Origin: Coffea arabica
Lineage: Eukaryota; Streptophyta; Magnoliopsida; Gentianales; Rubiaceae
Length of the DNA: 64,000 nucleotides
NCBI RefSeq assembly: GCF_036785885.1
Contig: NC_092320.1
Location: forward strand, 14,695,557-14,759,556
Direction: 5' to 3'
Part shown: positions 47,210 through 58,200 of the stretch, one piece after another
How the letters are laid out: each line of letters starts with the position of its first letter
Numbering within the stretch: position 1 is the first letter of the stretch
Notes under the pieces: generated by a model
Databases searched by the model: none
Seen by the model: the letters and a program-made list of their open reading frames with translations, nothing else
Told to the model about the DNA's origin: nothing
Translations under genes and position numbers: made by a program

Positions 47210-49097
47210 TCAAATTTCTCCATCCCAAGCCATGGAAGCTGCAACACATTTACATGCACTAGTGAGGAAAGCAAACCCTATTTGTTTTACAACAAAAGCA
47301 ATTCAAAAGGGCGCTAGCTCGAAAATGGACACTCATCAATGTACAGACGGAATATAATTTTGTCATGAGGGGTCTTAGTGACAAGACCTAAACAGTAATA
47401 ACACCAGGGATCCTCGGTTAATCAGTGTAAAATTATTCTTAGACACAGGAAAGATTCATTGTACTGGGTAGTGGCAAAATTTTCTAGAGAAATATCAATT
47501 TCTGGTTCCAAATCAAAATATTTGTATTTCTTGTTTATTGTTCCTGGTGCCTATATAAATCATGGCATGATTAAAACACAGGAGAAATCGAATACTTTTA
47601 TTGTCTGCTCTAGAAAGAGAAAGATTACTAGTGTGGAATGTGGCAAAATTTTCTATTGATTCCTTGAGAAATATTATTTGTGGTTCCAAATCAAAATATT
47701 TTTATTTCTTGTTTATTGTTCCTGGTGCCTATATAAATCATGGCATGATTAAAGACACTGGAGAAATCCATTAACATTTTATTACCTGCTCTAGAAAGAG
47801 ACCAGTTCACATCAGAACCAAGCGCCCAGAAGAAATAACCGCCAAGACCCTGAGACTTAGCAAACTTAATCTTGTTTATGATGGATGTGGCATCATCGTA
47901 TCCAATCCATGTAGTTCCTGCATATGAATAAGTTGACACCGTCTCACTATCATAAACTACAGTAGCATTATTCTTCAAATTGAACTCCACTATTTCATTA
48001 TATCCAATCATCCCTTGGTCCCCAGGACCGACTCCCACCGCAGGAGCTCCAATTCCATTTTGGTTGCCATCCTTCAGTGTCCAGGACCTCCCATACGCAG
48101 GCAAGCCTAGAACTAGCTTCTCTGACGGTACGCCACTCGCTTTCCACGATGAAATTCCATAGCTGGTGCTTATATTGCTGGAATTGTCATAAAGCAATGC
48201 CTGTGCGCCTGTTACTGATGTGTTCCAAAAACCGTGATAATCGTAGCACATGGGATTCAAGAAATCTAAGTACTCTAGAATTGCATATCCTGAATAAGTG
48301 CGATAAACGCCAGAATTGAAGACATTGGAAGAGAAATAAACTGCCGCTGATATAAGCAGTCGGGGTTTTCCTGAAAGAAGTGACTCCTGTTGAGCAGCTA
48401 CTCGCCATTCTCTGAAGAGCAACGCAAGATTGGACATGTCTTGTTGAGTAGCTGGGTACTCCCAATCGAGATCTAAACCATCAAACCCATGTCTTCTGGC
48501 CTCATTCAAGGAGGAGATGATAAATGAAGCGCGATTGTCAAAATTACTCGCCATGTAGGAGAAAATGTTTGCGTTTGCAGCTGCACCACCAATGGAAAGA
48601 AGGACCTTCACTGAAGGAGATTTCTGGTGAAGGGTTGTCGTGAAGTTTGTCATCCATTTTTCATCGAAGGAAGAGATGTTTAAATAGCATGACGTAGGAT
48701 CAATTAAAGCGAATGCGTAGAAAAAGTGGGTGAAATATGAAGTAGGTACGCTTGATGGAGGAATAATTTCTGCTTGCCATGATGGCCAGTATGCACCTTT
48801 GATGCCTGAAGAAGGTAAAGGAGATGGAGATGGAGGTGGAGAAGGAGTTGTACTACAAGGTGATGGTGGTTCTGCTTTTGGTAGCACGGGCGGTTGTGAA
48901 GCCGGCCATGGGGGTAATGAGGTGGAAGATGGAGAAGGTGATGGAGGAAGTATTCCATAGGGTGGTGATACTGGTGGTTCTGATGGAGGAAGTGAAGGAG
49001 AAGCAGAAACTGCATAGTATCCAGAAGTTAAAGGGAAAATTTGAATGTTGAAGACCATAAAGGCCAGAAGAATTGACAGGAATCTTTGCTCTGCCAT
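47210..49097 (-). CDS. Class V chitinase with proline-rich linker (GH18), chitinase 4
   Basis: On the minus strand exon 1 is 49097-47786 and exon 2 is 47238-47210, with a 547-bp phase-1 intron; the product is 446 residues. After the signal peptide (about 1-27) comes a low-complexity region of about 65 residues rich in PP and SP (LPPSEPPVSPPYG, SPPPSPSPLPSSG), then a complete GH18 domain with SIGGA, the catalytic [17 protein letters not shown] and WIGYDD. The linker is absent from the other five genes and makes this protein about 60-70 residues longer. Such Pro/Ser stretches resemble extensin or lectin hinges and might be O-glycosylated or anchor the protein in the wall (inference). The last exon encodes ASMAWDGEI. 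A TATA-like ctatttat lies about 50 bp upstream of the ATG. Confidence 0.9.
47467..47830 (-). repeat. Tandem duplication (period about 178 bp) covering the chitinase 4 exon 1 end
   Basis: ggttccaaatcaaaatattt and the following text to gcatgattaaa occur at 47504 and 47682, and gctctagaaagaga occurs twice. The downstream (intronic) copy contains a decayed image of the exon 1 splice site: ctgctctagaaagag preceded by attgt where the functional copy has attac, so its donor is lost. Confidence 0.8.
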
Positions 49098-49143
49098 TAT
49101 TGGACTCTTTGCTGAGTTCCCTTTCAGACTTCTGTCTGTTGAT

Positions 49144-49154
49144 GCAATAAATAG
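49144..49154 (-). promoter_or_regulatory. TATA-like box of chitinase 4
   Basis: On the minus strand ctatttattgc stands about 50 bp before the start codon. Confidence 0.45.
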
Positions 49155-49159
49155 AGATA

Positions 49160-52100
49160 TTACCTACATGATCAAATACTTGTTTGCTTGCTGAAAATTT
49201 CTAGGAAGAGGTTGTCCTCCTTGTATACCACAACCTTGTTTGTGTTTTACTTCGTTGTATACATATACACACACGTACGTACATTCATATACAGCACCGG
49301 TGAATAACAGAATAACATTTGTGCGAGGGATTAACGTAGGATGCCACTTCATAGATAAGTTGCCGACGCGAAATGTTTTGTGGTCCCATTTCATTGTCTT
49401 GTCTTCGCTTTTTTCCTAGGAAACAAACAAGCGCAAAATTGCGTGGTGAAGCCTTGGATTATTATAAAAACACTACTATCTAATCGGATTTATGTTGGCC
49501 TGCTTTTTTGTTGCCAAATGGAATGGAAGACCTTGTAATCATCATCACTGCCTGGTCAAGCAAGTTGTGCTGTGCCATAGCATGCATAGACGTGTCCTCT
49601 AAGTTATCAGCCAAAACAAGCTCTTTTTTTTTTTTTTTTCTAGTATCAATAGAGAAGTTCTCAAAATCAGCAGGAACTTTCATTTACACTCCTTCTTTTC
49701 TTCCGTGCCATCCAATTCATCCTTTCTCAAATATAGGCTCATTTTGTTGTTTTGCTGTTACGATCATATATAATACACTAGGTAACCTCAATAAACTGAT
49801 GAGTAAAGAAAATCTCATACTTAACCTGAAGAAAAAAAAGAAGAAAGCACCAAAAAAATTTTTGTTTTGAGCAACTCCAAAAGCACTTATGGTAGATTTT
49901 TTTTCCCCCTTGTTTCATCAATTTGGGAAGAAAAATGTCTTTGGCTCAATTTGTCCTAAACTTGACCTTTGCGAAACTTTAGGAAATAAACCATAAAACA
50001 AACACCTCCATTTAGTGGTTTCCTAAACTGTTTGGTAAATAGCTTTCGTCTTTATTTGGTGATTAGTAGTAGTTTCGTTTTTCCTTAGTCGGCTCGGAAG
50101 CCATGTTTAAATTGTTTATTGTGACAAGATTAAGTCTTACTAACTTTAATTGACCCTGGCATCCAAATTTTCTATACCTGATCAATCATCATAAAACAAA
50201 CACCTCCATTGCGAAATCTCCAAGTATTTGTTAGTATAAGACTAATTAAGAACTCTTTTTTTTTTTTTTTTTGGGGAAACGACTCAATGCGGTCGAGGTT
50301 TGGTACAATTAGATCCGGTTGTTATATTTTTTACATTATTTGAAATACAATTATATTATATTGTTGTATTCAAAATAAAAGTGATGTACATGAATAAGAT
50401 ACTTATATACTGAAAACTTGAACATGTACAACAAATGAAATAGACCAAATTAGTAGACATTTAATCAAGAATGAAATCTTATTTGAACTGTCTATATCTA
50501 CATCATCATTCGGAACCATACCGCATCTCGAATCTAGTGAAGTAGGATGTCTTATACATTTCAACTGTATCTCCTTCGAAGGCGTGGTTCAGACAGGAGT
50601 CAAATTCATGGCCATTGAATGGGTACGTAGATGGGGAATTTGCGGTAGTTCGTTACATAATCATGTTTTCTAGCGGTAAAGATAATCATGGAGCGGAGGG
50701 AGGTAGAAGGCATGGCTCTCTTTTGCACTACGTCGCGTTCCAAGAATAATGCGTTTGTGAGGCGCGTTTTGTTGTGTAGCTTAGCCCTCGCGCCTTCAAG
50801 TTCTGCAAAAGGTGTTAGCTTTCAAGGGCTCGCTAATCAAGGTGATCAAACATAAGAATTGGAATCCACACAAATTTTAATAAGTTACATAGAAGAAATA
50901 TTACACTAATTTAACCATAATAGTTTAAAAGAAAATTTATAGCAATAAAAGTAATATTGTCATTTTGTACGTATAGTCTCTAGATATGTATGTATACATT
51001 TGAACACAAATTATTGAAACATCTATATATTGTGCTAAATCTTTTCAATTACACCAACTTCTTGGTTAAATAGACCCTCCAAATAACAATTCAATTTCGC
51101 TGCTAAAATCAAGTTTCTTTTTTGTTGTAATTTAAAATTGTGTTTCGAGAATTCCCAAAAAAAAAAAAAAAAAAAGACTTTAGTAGCATTTAATATAAAG
51201 AAATTGTAGAAAATTCAATACACACCAACTAGCTAGTTATGGTATATACGTGTATTCATATATTAAGTTGTCTATAAGTAGGGTCGTAACAAATACTATT
51301 AATATAGTTTAACGTCTAAAATTCATGGTAAAGAACTTCTATTTTTCTATCTATACATTCCAATTATATTCATTTTATTTACGTACAATTTTTTTGTATG
51401 TGTAATATAGAGATACTTGTGCATTAATCTATACATGTATCTATGTATCCGTATATGTGGCTTCAAATTTTCACTTTGCTTATCAGACCACATGTTGAAC
51501 TGATACAGATGTGACAGAAAGCTATCGTATATACCATATAAATGTGTATTATATGCTATATATTGATCTCAATGGTATATCCCGCACCTTAGCATGTTGA
51601 CAAGGCGATTTTATTTAATGCAATTACATTGATAATTCTAGGTGGTGTAAAATGTTTTAATTTTTATTTCTGTAATTACATAAAAAAATAATAATTATAT
51701 TGAAATACTTTGACGTGGTGAATTTGATTAATAAAGTCAGTAATCTGTGTCGCCTCATTCCAAGATAAAATATTTAAAACATATAGTCTACATCGGTATG
51801 TCTTTTAATTACTACTTATTCTCAGTTAATTTTGAAGAAACCTTAAGAAACAAGTATTCAAAATATGTTTTTTTTTCTTTTTCCATCTCCAAGGTTTTAA
51901 CAGGGTACAGAAATGGAGAATCCACCTTTGTGAGTGATGCTTAGCAATAAATTGATCATTCAAACAGGAACTCAATATTGGCCAAAAAATAATATGCTGG
52001 TAATGTCAATGGCAAGATAAAACATGTACTAAATTTTAATTATGTTTCATCTGCATCCGGCTAGTCTCATTTTACCCTCATTACAACTGTCTGGATTGGG

Positions 52101-52670
52101 ATTCTCGATGTCACTATTCAATGTCAAATCCAGTGTCAGTTCCATTTATCACGTGAGGATAAAAGAAACTTGAATTAAATCAAACCAATCTGATTTATTA
52201 AAAAAATTAAAAGATACATGACAATTTAAATAAATAGAACAGTTAGCATAAATATAAAAGTGATATTAAATTGTCACTAAAAAGTGACACCGAGGATCCC
52301 ATATAAAGGAATTGTAGCCATTTTTTAACCTCTTGAAAGTTAGGGAAACGATAACAGAGGTGATCAATTGTCACTGAATATATAGGCAATGAAGATGTAC
52401 CACAAAACCAAATAATAATACTCTTATCGTTTTTACAGGCTAAACATGCAAGTGCAAACACTATATCTTATGCATATACACGCATGACAAGTAAAAAGCA
52501 CAGAACATATAAAGTACGAAGACTAAAAAAAGGTTAAAATCTCAAACAGGAGACAAATCAAGAGATATATATATAGAAATATCTTTTTATGGGTCATATA
52601 TGAAATGCTGAAAATATGCTCCAAATTATCAACAGCATCTGGATTCTGGCCTCTGTAAAAGCATGCATCT
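49160..52670. other. Intergenic between the two minus-strand chitinases
   Basis: AT-rich spacer with several poly(T)/poly(A) runs (about 49625, 50256 and 51157). A more GC-rich patch at about 50560-50850 stands out but encodes nothing recognisable. No complete transposon was found. Confidence 0.4.
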
Positions 52671-52675
52671 CTCTG

Positions 52676-53950
52676 TCAATCATATTTGCTGTCCCATGCC
52701 ATAGAAGCTGCCATAAGTAAGCATTACACATAAGTATTAAACACACGTCATAATTAATTATTCACATTTTCAAAACAAAAAAAAAAAGAAATTCTTTTGT
52801 GTTAACAAAAATGTAAAAAGGAGCAAAGGAAGTTCTTTCTACCAGCTCTGGCAAGAGTCCAGTTCTCATCATAACCAAGTGCCCAGAAGAAATATCCCCC
52901 AAGACCCTGAGCCTTGGCTAACCTGATCTTCCTTCGAATCGACCTAGGGTCATCATACCCTATCCAATTGGTTCCAGCATAAGCATAGGTTGATACTGTT
53001 TCAGGATCATAAACCACAGTGGCATTATTTTTTATGTTGAAACCCACTATATCTTTATACAACATAACCCCTTGATCTCCAGGGCCTATTCCTACTGCTG
53101 GAGCTCCAATTCCGTGATCATTTGCATCCTCCAATTCCCATGTCCTCCCATACACCGGCATTCCCATGACTAGCTTTCTTGACGGTACTCCATCTGCTTT
53201 CCATGTAGAAATTCCATAGCTGGTGCTAACGTTGCTGGATTTATCATAAAGCAATGCATGAGCACCTGTTTTTGATGTGTCCCAACCACCGTGGTAATCG
53301 AAGCACATAGGATTTACAGAGTCAACGTATTCTCTGATGGCGTCACCAGGATAAGTACGAGCAACATTGTCCAAGAACACATCAGCAGAAAAGTAAACAG
53401 CTGCTGATAGAAGAAGTCGACGTTTGCCTGAAGCTATTGAGTCATTCTCTACTGCTGAACGCCATTCTTGGAAAAGGGATGCCAGGTTTATCATGTCTTG
53501 CTGGTTAGATGGAAATTCCCAATCGAGATCTAAACCATCAAATCCATACTGTCTAGCTACAGAAATGGTGGAGTGAATGAATGTGGCACGGCTGTTTTGA
53601 TTGCTCACCATGTTGGAGAAAAGGGAAGTATTTGTTGCTCCACCACCTATACATAAGAAGGCCTTTGCTGGTGGATTTCTTGTGTGAATTGTGGCTGTGA
53701 AGTTTCCCATCCATTGTTCATCAAATTCAGTGACTGAAAGCTGGTAATTCTCTGCATCAAACTGGACAAAGGCATATATGAGGCGATTGAAGTATGGAGT
53801 TGGTATAGCTGATGGAGGGAGATTTTCTGCCAACCAGGAAGGCCAATATGCACCTTTGACCCCAGAATATCGAGATGCATTAGACTCCGAAGTTTCCAAA
53901 CCAATCAAGACAAAAATAAACAAAAGCAACGCGAGTTTTAGAGTGGCCAT
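52676..53950 (-). CDS. Secreted class V chitinase (GH18), chitinase 5
   Basis: On the minus strand exon 1 is 53950-52843 and exon 2 is 52707-52676, with a short 135-bp phase-1 intron; the product is 379 residues. The ATG at 53950 (MATLKLALLLFIFVLIGLET) gives a clean signal peptide and lies about 60 bp downstream of a TATA box; the longer frame to 54085 has no support. The catalytic [10 protein letters not shown] is intact, with MCFDYHG and NWIGYDD. The conserved SxGG strand reads CIGGG, a Ser-to-Cys change. The last exon encodes ASMAWDSKYD, like chitinase 4, its closest relative in the cluster. Function by family: secreted chitin hydrolase. Confidence 0.9.
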
Positions 53951-54010
53951 TGTAAGGTATTTTGCTCGTTCAACTTTCCAGTGGCTGACAATACTATCAC
54001 TAAACAGTGT

Positions 54011-54017
54011 ATTTATA
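54011..54017 (-). promoter_or_regulatory. TATA box of chitinase 5
   Basis: tataaat on the minus strand, about 60 bp before the ATG at 53950. Confidence 0.55.
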
Positions 54018-54085
54018 CTTGTCCTCAGCAAATAAAGATACAAATACATGTCGACGTCAATCTTTCTATGAAATTCTATTAGCAT

Positions 54086-55225
54086 GACGTTAATGGCACG
54101 GACGGTAGACTTATTGCCATGTTATGCTAATGCAGGCATACACAATTCAGAATAACTCCTGAAGATGGACAGGTGAATACATCCCGACGATCTGTGAAGG
54201 CTATTTGGGATCCCTGTTGTGAACAGTTATCTGTCTGGACAAAGACAAGATGACATTGGTTCCAATCTGATGTCCTAATCAAGATTGTTGGATCCATAAG
54301 CCTACCCTCATTCCAAATTAGGCACCGGTTCCAACCAAAATTTCAGCCAAACATAAATTCATTTCGTTTGTTTGCAAACGTATTTACAGAAGAATCCAAT
54401 TTTTTTCCTCCCAGTAAAGGCAGAGAAGCTGTCAAATCCACAGACAGGCAGTACACTTTGATCTCAAATATCTGTCTAATTTACTTGTGGCAGTGGTAAT
54501 TTTATCAACGGCCTAACATTTGTGATACAATGATAAAAAGCCAAATTTGGAGTTTGATCACCCCAATTAAGATCCTGTTAACTTGCGCTTAATGAATTGC
54601 CCAAGAAGTAACCATCTATTAAAAGCATATGTTTGGATAACAAATTTTTTCAAAAAAAATTTTCGCTTGCATCATAAATACATTTCTCAATTTATCTTTT
54701 TATATTTTTAATCACATTTTTATCTTACATACATCACATCACAAAAAATACTATAGTAATTATTCCAAATAATTATTTGGAATAATACTCTATCCAAATG
54801 GACCTGATTGAGTCTACATCTTTTGACAACTGCAAAAACTCAAATATGCCTCAGAAATATATGAAAACTTGATATTACTATGGCGAAATTTTTTTTTTTT
54901 TTTTTTTTTTTGCCCCTTTATACCAGAATACAGTTCAAGAATAAAAAATCAAAACAATGATGGCAAGAGACCATTAAATGGATGAGAAATGGGAAACTGA
55001 GCAGCTGATGGGATTGTATATTAATAGTATGTCGTCTGAGGAAGCCAGCAAAAGCATGTCAGTAGCAGTAGCAGAACATGTTAGCATTTTTCAGCAAAAT
55101 CCTGCAAACAAACAAGCATCACAGTCAGGAGAGAGAGAGAGAGAGAGAGAGATGGTACAAATGCGGATCAAAAGCTACCTTCACAAAATTTGGTTATGGA
55201 GCTAGCAATCGAGACACCATTGAGG
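54086..55225. other. Intergenic and 3' flank of the DCN1-like gene
   Basis: Holds a probable MITE at about 54625-54801 (tttggataacaaa inverted against ctctatccaaatgg), poly(T) at about 54890-54910 and a (GA)n run at 55130-55151. The right part is probably the 3' untranslated region of the downstream minus-strand gene. Confidence 0.45.
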
Positions 55226-58200
55226 TTAGCTTGCTTTGCTCTTCATCCACTCCACAAAATTATCCAGAATCAAAGACCATGCTTGATCTGAATCATAATT
55301 TTCAAGGTCTGGAAAGCTTATCTGTAAAAAGAGAAATGCTTGACAAAAATTAGAGAAAGATGCCCAAAAATACAGTATCAAATTTGTCCTGAAATGAAGG
55401 AAAAATGGAGGCAATCTGTTCAGGTTAAAGTTTGGCTGATGAAAACGGCAATAGTGATTTGCTAAAAATCAACTGTAATTACAGAAAGGCAATAGTGATT
55501 TGCTAAAAGTTCTGTTTCTTGGATAGCATTATTTATATAGTTGGAAATGGCCAAAGAAATTAAAGAGAAAATAGAAAAATCTATGAAATTATACTGTTAA
55601 CACTTTCTTCACCTAAATTGCTCGTGATACGTGCAAAGGGACAACCAAAGGATGAAATCTTCAAATACGCAAGTGGAAAAGAACTTTTGCTTTTGCTAAA
55701 ACTCTCTTCCGGGCCAATACTCAAATAAGAAAACAAAAGATTTTCAGCAAAGGAACAAGATTTAACAACAAATTCATTGACAAAGAACTCATCAAAATAT
55801 CTATAGCCCCAGATTTGAAACTTCAAATGACAGAAGGAACCAAGATATCAATGTAGGAGTGGAGCAAAGTTAGACACTGAGTCAAGAAAATCAAACCTCT
55901 TGGCAGAACCTGAGGAAGTTTAACCACTGATCCTTGTTAATCACCTTATACTCTTTCTGACTCTGAAACAGGTGCAAGTCTTATTACATCACAAGATATC
56001 AAAATTGATCACAAAAATGACTCCAAAAAGCACAACGTGCTACCCTAATAAGAGATCAAAAGCAAGAACGAAATCCCCAAACTTTGCCTCCTCATTATGA
56101 TGGAGGATGGAAATGAATAGAACAGAATGACTGAAAAAAGCAATCCTCTTTTTTGTTGATTTTTTGCTTAATCCAGCACATGTTTCATGTTTGCGAACCC
56201 TGCTCAAGATTCACAAATTTTGCTCTGGTTAGAGTCATCCGTCATCTACTGAAGTTTTTCGCTATTGATGGAATTTATGTAATTAGAAAATTAGTTCAAC
56301 TTGAGCAAGCTTTTCAAAGTGCAAAATACAGCAAGCAGACTTCCATTCCTCTATCAGAATGCTGCTGGTTAGCTCTTAAATTTTTTATTAAAACCCTTGT
56401 CAATTTTAAGTCCATTGAGTTTTTTATGGGCAAGAAAAAGCTCTACTGCTTAATGTCTCTTTAGCAGAACATGTGATTAAAATACAGAATGGATGGAATA
56501 GGAGTGGCCCAATGCAAAAACTTGGGAACTTTAGCTAAAACTAATGTAAAACCAACCAAACAGACACAAGCTAATTGAGACAAAATGAAATTGGCTGTGG
56601 CTACCAACCTTCAGGTACTTGGTGAAGTACTCAACCTGGGATCGATATTTTGGTCCAAGGACAAGATCTAGTAATACGCAAGCACTCTCAATGTCTACAC
56701 ACTTTTGCTTCTCTTCTGGGAAAAATAAAGAAACCAACCATGTAAGAAAATTAATGGTGCCATTTAGTTGAATAATCTGCTATCTAAGTTTCTTACCTGT
56801 TAGGCAGTAGCGAAATGCATACATATAGAAATCATCAAAGTTTTCCGGCTTTGAGACCTTTGCATAAAAAAGAAAATTAGCAAGTTGTCCTTGTATCTAT
56901 TCAACAAGTCCATCAAGTAAATCAAGAATAAAGAATAAAAAAGCATACCTCTTTCTCCAGATTTGACAAAGATTTTTTCAATTTACTGATCGTGTCAACC
57001 TTAAGAGCATCCAATCCTCTTCGCCACTCTTCCTGAAATGTGAACCAATATAACATACAAAGAACTTCACAAGCAAAATATTCACCTTAAAGCCTACATA
57101 CACGTCTTCAATTTAGCTACAATACAAACTTGTAGACAGCGGCAGCCGTTTAGCATAAAGACCAATCCTTAATGGCATTCTAGCCATGGCAACTGAACCG
57201 TTGAAACAAAAAATATATCACAAAGTCGAGAAACATAACGAAGGAAGTGCACAATCAGAATATGAAATGAACACCCTAATTTGCATGATGCCACAAGCTT
57301 CACTGTGCAAAGTGCATTTTTTAGAAAGAATGCATATTCAGATAACATCAATTTTCCCTCTATGTTTGCTCTGAAGGATATATCAAATTCAGAGCTTCCA
57401 GGGGCCAGTTTTGAGCTCGAGATCAGAAGTGAAAACTAAGTTCTTTATTTAAGCAGGACAGGATAAAAACAAACCAGAAATACTTCAAATTGAATTACCA
57501 TTAACTACCAATTAACACTAGTTAATAACTCAGTTCATGGATCTGTATTGCCAGCTCCCAACACCACCTAAGTTCATGGATTGCTGTTGCCAGCTCTCAT
57601 TGCCTAATGGTAGACCAGTAACAGACTTTTTTCATCAGTAAGACGTCATTCTCCATAGATGTGCAATGCCTGTTACCATCTTAACCTAAAATCACTGATG
57701 CAATTTTTCACAACTCACATCTTAGTGATATTAATATTTCTTCCCCAACAAATATGTCATCTCACTATATCATCTCTTTGCTTATCATGCGGTAGTTTAC
57801 TAGAAAGTTAGGCTACACAGTTGATGAAGTAAGAATATTCATTAACTTTGAAAATTTTCCAGCAATATTAAGAGCCAATTGACTGAGATTTTGGTATAAC
57901 ACAAATTCTTATGTTGAAGCCCACTACTTCTCCCACCATTTTGTGAATATCAGTTGGACTTTGTATAACATAAAGTCAAGTTATGACTCACCACAACTTT
58001 CATTACTTGCAAGGATTGAGTTATGGAAGTCCAAAGAAACCAAAAAACATAAAGTATTTAATAGCCATATGTGTATATCAGCTTAGAAGCACAAAAATGT
58101 CCGAGCATTGATCTTCATGCATGTCTAGAGCACATTAAAAAACACAAATATGTGAAAGAGAGTTTAAAGGTAAGAGTAAATATAACAAAAGCAGTAATGA

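Noticed and set aside
48704-49051. Long His/Leu-rich and Glu/Val-rich frames opposite or beside chitinase 4
   Set aside because: They are shadow translations of the proline-rich linker in other frames.
53951-54085. Longer N-terminus for chitinase 5
   Set aside because: It would include the TATA box and spoil the signal peptide; the ATG at 53950 aligns with the family start.
57532-57605. Short tandem repeat agttcatggat...gccagctc in a DCN1-like intron
   Set aside because: Only two imperfect copies of about 38 bp deep in an intron; no sign of function.
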